Shown here one piece after another: positions 14,701 through 17,465 of a stretch of DNA of 17,465 nt. The stretch comes from Isotricha intestinalis (Eukaryota > Ciliophora > Litostomatea > Vestibuliferida > Isotrichidae). Numbering within the stretch: position 1 is the first letter of the stretch; each line of letters opens with the position of its first letter. Position numbers and translations under genes: made by a program. A model generated the notes under the pieces. The model had not been told where the DNA came from and did not search any database. It saw nothing but the letters and a program-made list of their open reading frames with translations. The stretch is from positions 1-17,465 of the forward strand of contig JAJJLU010004162.1 of assembly GCA_023807065.1 (NCBI GenBank), read 5' to 3'.

Positions 14701-17465
14701 AAGCAGAAAACAATACAAATAATATAGAAAATTTAAAAGTAGATTCTAAAGAAAATATTATAAGTGATGATGGTAAAATTGAAGGAAATAACTTAAAAGA
14801 AAAATTAAATAATATAGAAAATAAAAAAGAAAATAAAGAAAATAAAGAGATTAATAAAAATGAAAAAGAAAATAAATTTGAAAATAAAGAAGAAATAATC
14901 AATATAAAAGAAACATCTGAAAATAAAAAAGAAGATTTAAATAAAGAAATAAAAAAAGAAGAAAAAAAAGAAGTTAAGAAAAAAAAAGTTAAAAAAAGTA
15001 AAAAAGAAAAAATAAATGAAGCCGAAAATAATAATGAAAAAAATGAAAATAATTTTATGAGAGATGATATAAAAAAAGAAAATGAAAAAAATGATAATAT
15101 GAAAAAAAATTTATCAGAAGATAAAAAAGTAAATACTCAAAATTCTGAAGATAATATAAAAATAAAAGATGAAAATTTAAATAAAAATAATGAATCTGAA
15201 AAACAATTAATTAATGAAAATGAAATAGTAATTAAAGAAAATACAATTAAAGAAATTTCAGAAAATAAAAAAGAAATTGTTCAAAATGATGAAAAGAAAA
15301 TAATTGATAACATTAAAAATAATAAGAATGAGAATATAAATAAAGAAAATAAAAATGAAAATAATGAAATTAAAAAAATATTAAAAGAAGAAAATAAAGA
15401 ATTAAAAGCAGATTCTGAAAAAAAAAATGATAATAAAGAAAATAAAAATGAAGAAGAAGTTATAAAGAAAAAGAAAGTAAAAAAAAAGAAAAAAGAAGAA
15501 AAAATAGAAAATAATATTATTCAAAATGAAAAAGAGAATAAAATAGAAAAAAATGAAAATAACAATATTATAAAAAATGAAATAAAAATTGAAAATAAAG
15601 ATAATATAAATAAAGAAATTAAAGGAATTGATAATAATGAGATAAAAGAAAATAAAGAAAATGAGAATGAAGGAAATAAAAAGAAAAAGAAAAGAATAAA
15701 AAAGAATAAAGAAGAAATTAAAGAAAATAATAAAGAAGATAATTTAGAAAATAATAAAGAAAAAAAGCAAGAAAATAGAAGTAAAGAAGATAAGGAAGAT
15801 ATTAAAAAAGAAGAAAAAGAAGAAAAAAAAGAAATTGAAAATGAGGAAGAAAGAATAAAAAAAAAAGAAATTATAGAAATAAAAAAAGAAGGAAATAAAG
15901 AAATGAAAAAAGAAGAAGAAAAAAAAATTAAGAAAAAACATAATAAAACAATAATAAAAGAAAATAAGATAAATAAAGTTGAAAATAAAGAAAATAATAA
16001 TGAAGAAAAACCCATAAAAAAAGAAAATAATGAAATTAAAAAAGAAGATAAACCAGAAATTAACAAAGAAAAAATCATAGAATCATCAAAAGAAGATAAT
16101 AAAGAAAATAAGAAAAAATATGCCAAAAAAGAAGGATCCATAGAAGTAAAAGATAATCAAGTTATTAAAAAAGAAGAAAATAAAGAAATTGAAAAAGAAG
16201 GATCAGAAAAAAAACAAGAAAAAAAAGCCGAAGAAAAATTTACATCAAAAGAAAAAAAAGAAGAAAATATAAAAATTGAAATATCTGAAGATTTAAATAA
16301 AAAAGAAGGAAAAATAAAAATAAAGGCAAATAAAAAAGAAAAATTTCCTTCGGCAAAGAATCTAAGTAACATAAAAAGAGAATATAAAAATGATGAAAAA
16401 TTAGAAAAAGAAGAAATATACAATTCATCAGAAGATGAAGAATTTTTAGAAGAAACATTAGGAATTCAAAAAGTAAATCCAATAATAAAAGATTTAGATG
16501 AAATAGTAGAAGAAGAAAATGTAAATAAAGAAGAAAAAAAATTAAAAGAGAAAAAAAAAGAAGATAAAGAAAAGAAATTTAAAAGGAATGAAAAAAGACC
16601 ATTATCATTTCAAATAAAAGATTCATATAATATAAAAAATAATATATTAGTTCCAATAATAGAAGATAATGAAGAAGATAATATTAATTCATCATTATCA
16701 TTTAATTCTGAAGAAGAGACAAAAAATAATATGGAAAGTAATTTAAATAATCCAAAGAGAAAATATAATGAAAAAGAAGAAAAAATAGAAAGAAAACATG
16801 AGAAAAAATCATCTTTTTCACAAACTGAATTCCACAAGAAAGAAATTCAAGAAAGATTATATTTTGAAAAGAAAAATTTATTAAAAAAAAATGAAATAAA
16901 AACTCTTCCTTTAAAAAGAACATCAAAAGTAGAATTTAGTCCAAAATTAACAGCAATAACAGAAATTCAATCTCCTCAAAAATTAATTCCTGATTTTAGA
17001 ATAGAAGAAGAAGATATAAATTTTACTGAAGGAAAATCAAAAAAAAAAGAAAGATCTCATTTAAAATCCTTTAAATCAAGTAAAGAATTAAAAATAGGAA
17101 AAAATGGTTTTGAATTACTTGATAAAAAAGGAAATAAATTTTATAGAGTAATGACTATTAATCCTGAAAAGGAAGTTGAATTACCTTTTTTTTTAGAAAA
17201 AACAGAAAGTATGCCAATTGGTATTTATTATATTTGTGGTAATATTTCTCTTTTAGGTGAATGGGATACTAAAAAATCTTTAAGGATGAAAACTGTTAAA
17301 AGAAATGGAAAAAAATTCTATTTCAATTCTATTATTTTAAAAAAAAATAATTTCCCTGTTGAATATAAATTCTTCGCTAAATCTAGAGGAGAAATTATTT
17401 GGATTGGAAAAGCTTTTGATAATTATATTGCTTCTGAAGAAGTTTTTACTTTCATTTCTGAAATG
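11733..17465 (+). CDS. Giant Lys/Glu-rich disordered protein with C-terminal CBM20 glucan-binding domain (open at right edge)
   Basis: From the ATG at 11733 the frame stays open to the last base: 1911 codons and no stop. Frame was checked at 13080, 14100, 15000, 16200 and 17256. Residues about 25-330 are ordinary mixed sequence with no recognised fold (for example N-I-W-V-E-D-I-T and D-P-Y-R-L-P-Y-I-K-F). From about 340 to 1790 the protein is almost only Lys, Glu, Asn, Ile and Asp. The last 97 residues (from about 1815) match CBM20: I-Y-Y-I-C-G-N, L-L-G-E-W-D (Trp 1844), V-E-Y-K-F and I-I-W-I-G-K-A-F-D-N-Y, in the usual spacing. CBM20 binds starch or glycogen chains. A catalytic or further domain may follow outside. 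A likely role is tethering a partner to a storage polysaccharide granule (inference). Antisense ORFs here are shadows of the purine-rich strand. Confidence 0.85.
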   Translation, partial: MSFFSFFFSSYSKKEVKRNNPKIKDLKLENVNIWVEDITKITIETSSLLNILNMLDLQLTKLMKYTTFDIIDLDPYRLPYIKFLRLKLKENPQIKKVNISTYQKLISNIEKELKIKNTNIKRSMWVDNEVIDNNVDDFIRNRFYNNSDIKMFLLKYITNEDRKYKLFINDKNNIIIEHSIKHFKPNKQIIKRIKGFIINIKGNTIYLNKVTILRILKQSKIKENKIINTITYFTKHLKQNYEILIKYHKEFYPNKLKKKLSWIKNKDEISVKIKNKNISKFEDLIIKAEEYYNMVIEDENRRLREVGLLFPIKRSRSGDLRSNDIMKKIREKNEVNSKNSLDSTDNDTDINQYKKNENKDFNAISKHNEKEKKNDGSNLSGSKLRKNKINQNFKIKDDKRSEKDKKENYKKFRRDIKSEKLIPEYNNIIKEITKESDEEFEDNEVVKEKKEEEEEEENENENENNVEYKKKIPAKEIKDILRIKKSIKENIKEDDQNYNKNIINKEQNNNDINDNNNEKKEKSISENIKKENKEIKIDEKQDKKDIKDIKEEENKNIKINDNEITKEKRIEAKKKHVKKIKKEEILEDKKENKVEVKKGNKKDENEEIIKDNIIKNNKKDDKEETKKEEKKEIKKLEKEKEEKKKNEYLEDKIKDNKENKEIIIEKKVENIKEEKKENKHKENNVVTEIKKEVSKINNNNVNNSDKTEIKDGSLEELNDKEGNIKKENIENKIEKEEKIIIENKNIILKKLEDKNDKPEIKNLDEKEIEEKNNKKENVENQSKETINEKNKEIKENKEEIKKEDKNKEININDEIKEIKNVNNNKELNEIKIIKEEFNLNEEKEEVIKFRTTKRPLFQEIQQDKIIDDNNITEKVDIKINNIKNENLLKKNDKEIKEIIENNQNIKNNILQEDKNKGNIKDNNEDNKINEIKDNKFEEKKEDIINENKDLTKKKEKKKKSKQIENKEELNFKKIKNENEEKTEKKENENKAENNTNNIENLKVDSKENIISDDGKIEGNNLKEKLNNIENKKENKENKEINKNEKENKFENKEEIINIKETSENKKEDLNKEIKKEEKKEVKKKKVKKSKKEKINEAENNNEKNENNFMRDDIKKENEKNDNMKKNLSEDKKVNTQNSEDNIKIKDENLNKNNESEKQLINENEIVIKENTIKEISENKKEIVQNDEKKIIDNIKNNKNENINKENKNENNEIKKILKEENKELKADSEKKNDNKENKNEEEVIKKKKVKKKKKEEKIENNIIQNEKENKIEKNENNNIIKNEIKIENKDNINKEIKGIDNNEIKENKENENEGNKKKKKRIKKNKEEIKENNKEDNLENNKEKKQENRSKEDKEDIKKEEKEEKKEIENEEERIKKKEIIEIKKEGNKEMKKEEEKKIKKKHNKTIIKENKINKVENKENNNEEKPIKKENNEIKKEDKPEINKEKIIESSKEDNKENKKKYAKKEGSIEVKDNQVIKKEENKEIEKEGSEKKQEKKAEEKFTSKEKKEENIKIEISEDLNKKEGKIKIKANKKEKFPSAKNLSNIKREYKNDEKLEKEEIYNSSEDEEFLEETLGIQKVNPIIKDLDEIVEEENVNKEEKKLKEKKKEDKEKKFKRNEKRPLSFQIKDSYNIKNNILVPIIEDNEEDNINSSLSFNSEEETKNNMESNLNNPKRKYNEKEEKIERKHEKKSSFSQTEFHKKEIQERLYFEKKNLLKKNEIKTLPLKRTSKVEFSPKLTAITEIQSPQKLIPDFRIEEEDINFTEGKSKKKERSHLKSFKSSKELKIGKNGFELLDKKGNKFYRVMTINPEKEVELPFFLEKTESMPIGIYYICGNISLLGEWDTKKSLRMKTVKRNGKKFYFNSIILKKNNFPVEYKFFAKSRGEIIWIGKAFDNYIASEEVFTFISEM
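12720..17040 (+). repeat. Low-complexity Lys/Glu/Asn region of the giant gene
   Basis: About 4.3 kb of coding sequence is built mostly from AAA, GAA, AAT, ATA and GAT codons, making the plus strand overwhelmingly purine. There is no exact long repeat unit, but short forms recur: K-E-N-K-E, a lysine-block motif (six copies between 13446 and 15960), and a run of seven GAA codons followed by alternating AAT/GAA at about 13083-13124. Such a chain would be intrinsically disordered or form single charged helices. Confidence 0.85.
17175..17465 (+). other. CBM20 starch/glycogen-binding domain (within the giant gene, truncated by the window)
   Basis: The domain begins near the segment V-E-L-P-F-F (codon at 17175). 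Visible landmarks are the strand I-Y-Y-I-C-G-N, the turn L-G-E-W-D, a strand Y-F-N-S-I-I-L, the V-E-Y-K-F strand and the I-W-I-G loop that supplies the second conserved Trp. A typical CBM20 is about 95-105 residues, so only its last strand, if anything, is missing. Confidence 0.8.

Noticed and set aside
13223..16926. Several long minus-strand frames rich in Phe, Ser and Leu that look like membrane proteins
   Set aside because: They mirror the purine-rich Lys/Glu codons of the giant plus-strand gene: AAA read backwards is TTT and GAA is TTC. The plus frame is continuous and ends in a real CBM20 domain.

Overview
The window comes from a nuclear genome of an extremely AT-rich, gene-dense eukaryote. 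By eye fewer than one base in five is G or C. It holds clear eukaryotic housekeeping genes: prefoldin subunit 2, exosome Rrp40/EXOSC3, Sec61 beta, ATG8 and a multi-PHD chromatin protein. A homologue of the PIERCE ciliary microtubule-inner proteins means the organism very probably builds motile cilia or flagella. Every intact gene ends in TAA, and none uses TAA or TAG internally over several thousand codons, so the standard code (or one with TAA as the main stop) applies. Spacers are mostly 40-250 bp and the one intron I can place is 34 bp. Compactness, cilia, tiny introns, K/E/N-rich proteins and an ATG8 ending in glycine would fit an alveolate such as a standard-code ciliate. An anaerobic chytrid fungus or another AT-rich flagellate is not excluded.

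Layout, left to right. 1-300 (-): N-terminal part of an unrecognised protein with an SV40-like nuclear localisation signal. 301-683: spacer with a dense inverted-repeat element and a duplicated motif. 684-1149 (-): prefoldin 2 in two exons. 1256-1765 (-): PIERCE-like ciliary protein. 1877-4162 (-): chromatin protein with PHD, extended PHD and a third PHD. 4609-5189 (-): decayed coding relic. 5284-5997 (+): Rrp40. 6215-6418 (+): Sec61 beta. 6531-6607: two hairpins between convergent genes. 6662-7021 (-): ATG8. 7161-8207 (-): unrecognised basic protein. 8374-9618 (-): pseudogene of a PWWP-domain protein. 9707-10912 (+): unrecognised protein with an acidic tail. 10955-11593 (-): unrecognised coiled-coil protein. 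11733 to the right edge (+): one uninterrupted reading frame of at least 1911 codons.

That last gene is the most unusual item. An unrecognised N-terminal region is followed by about 1,450 residues of Lys/Glu/Asn-rich disorder and then a CBM20-type starch/glycogen-binding domain that runs off the edge. It may be a long tether carrying a glucan-binding module. The ORF is open at the right edge, so calling methods that need a stop codon would miss it.

The genes do not form an operon: strands alternate and functions are mixed. There are two divergent intergenic regions (9619-9706 and 11594-11732). The PWWP relic is damaged by about nine one-base shifts, mostly in A or T runs, and by four in-frame TAA/TAG codons. 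The neighbouring 5.7-kb A-rich ORF keeps its frame through hundreds of such runs. I therefore read the relic as real decay rather than poor sequence.
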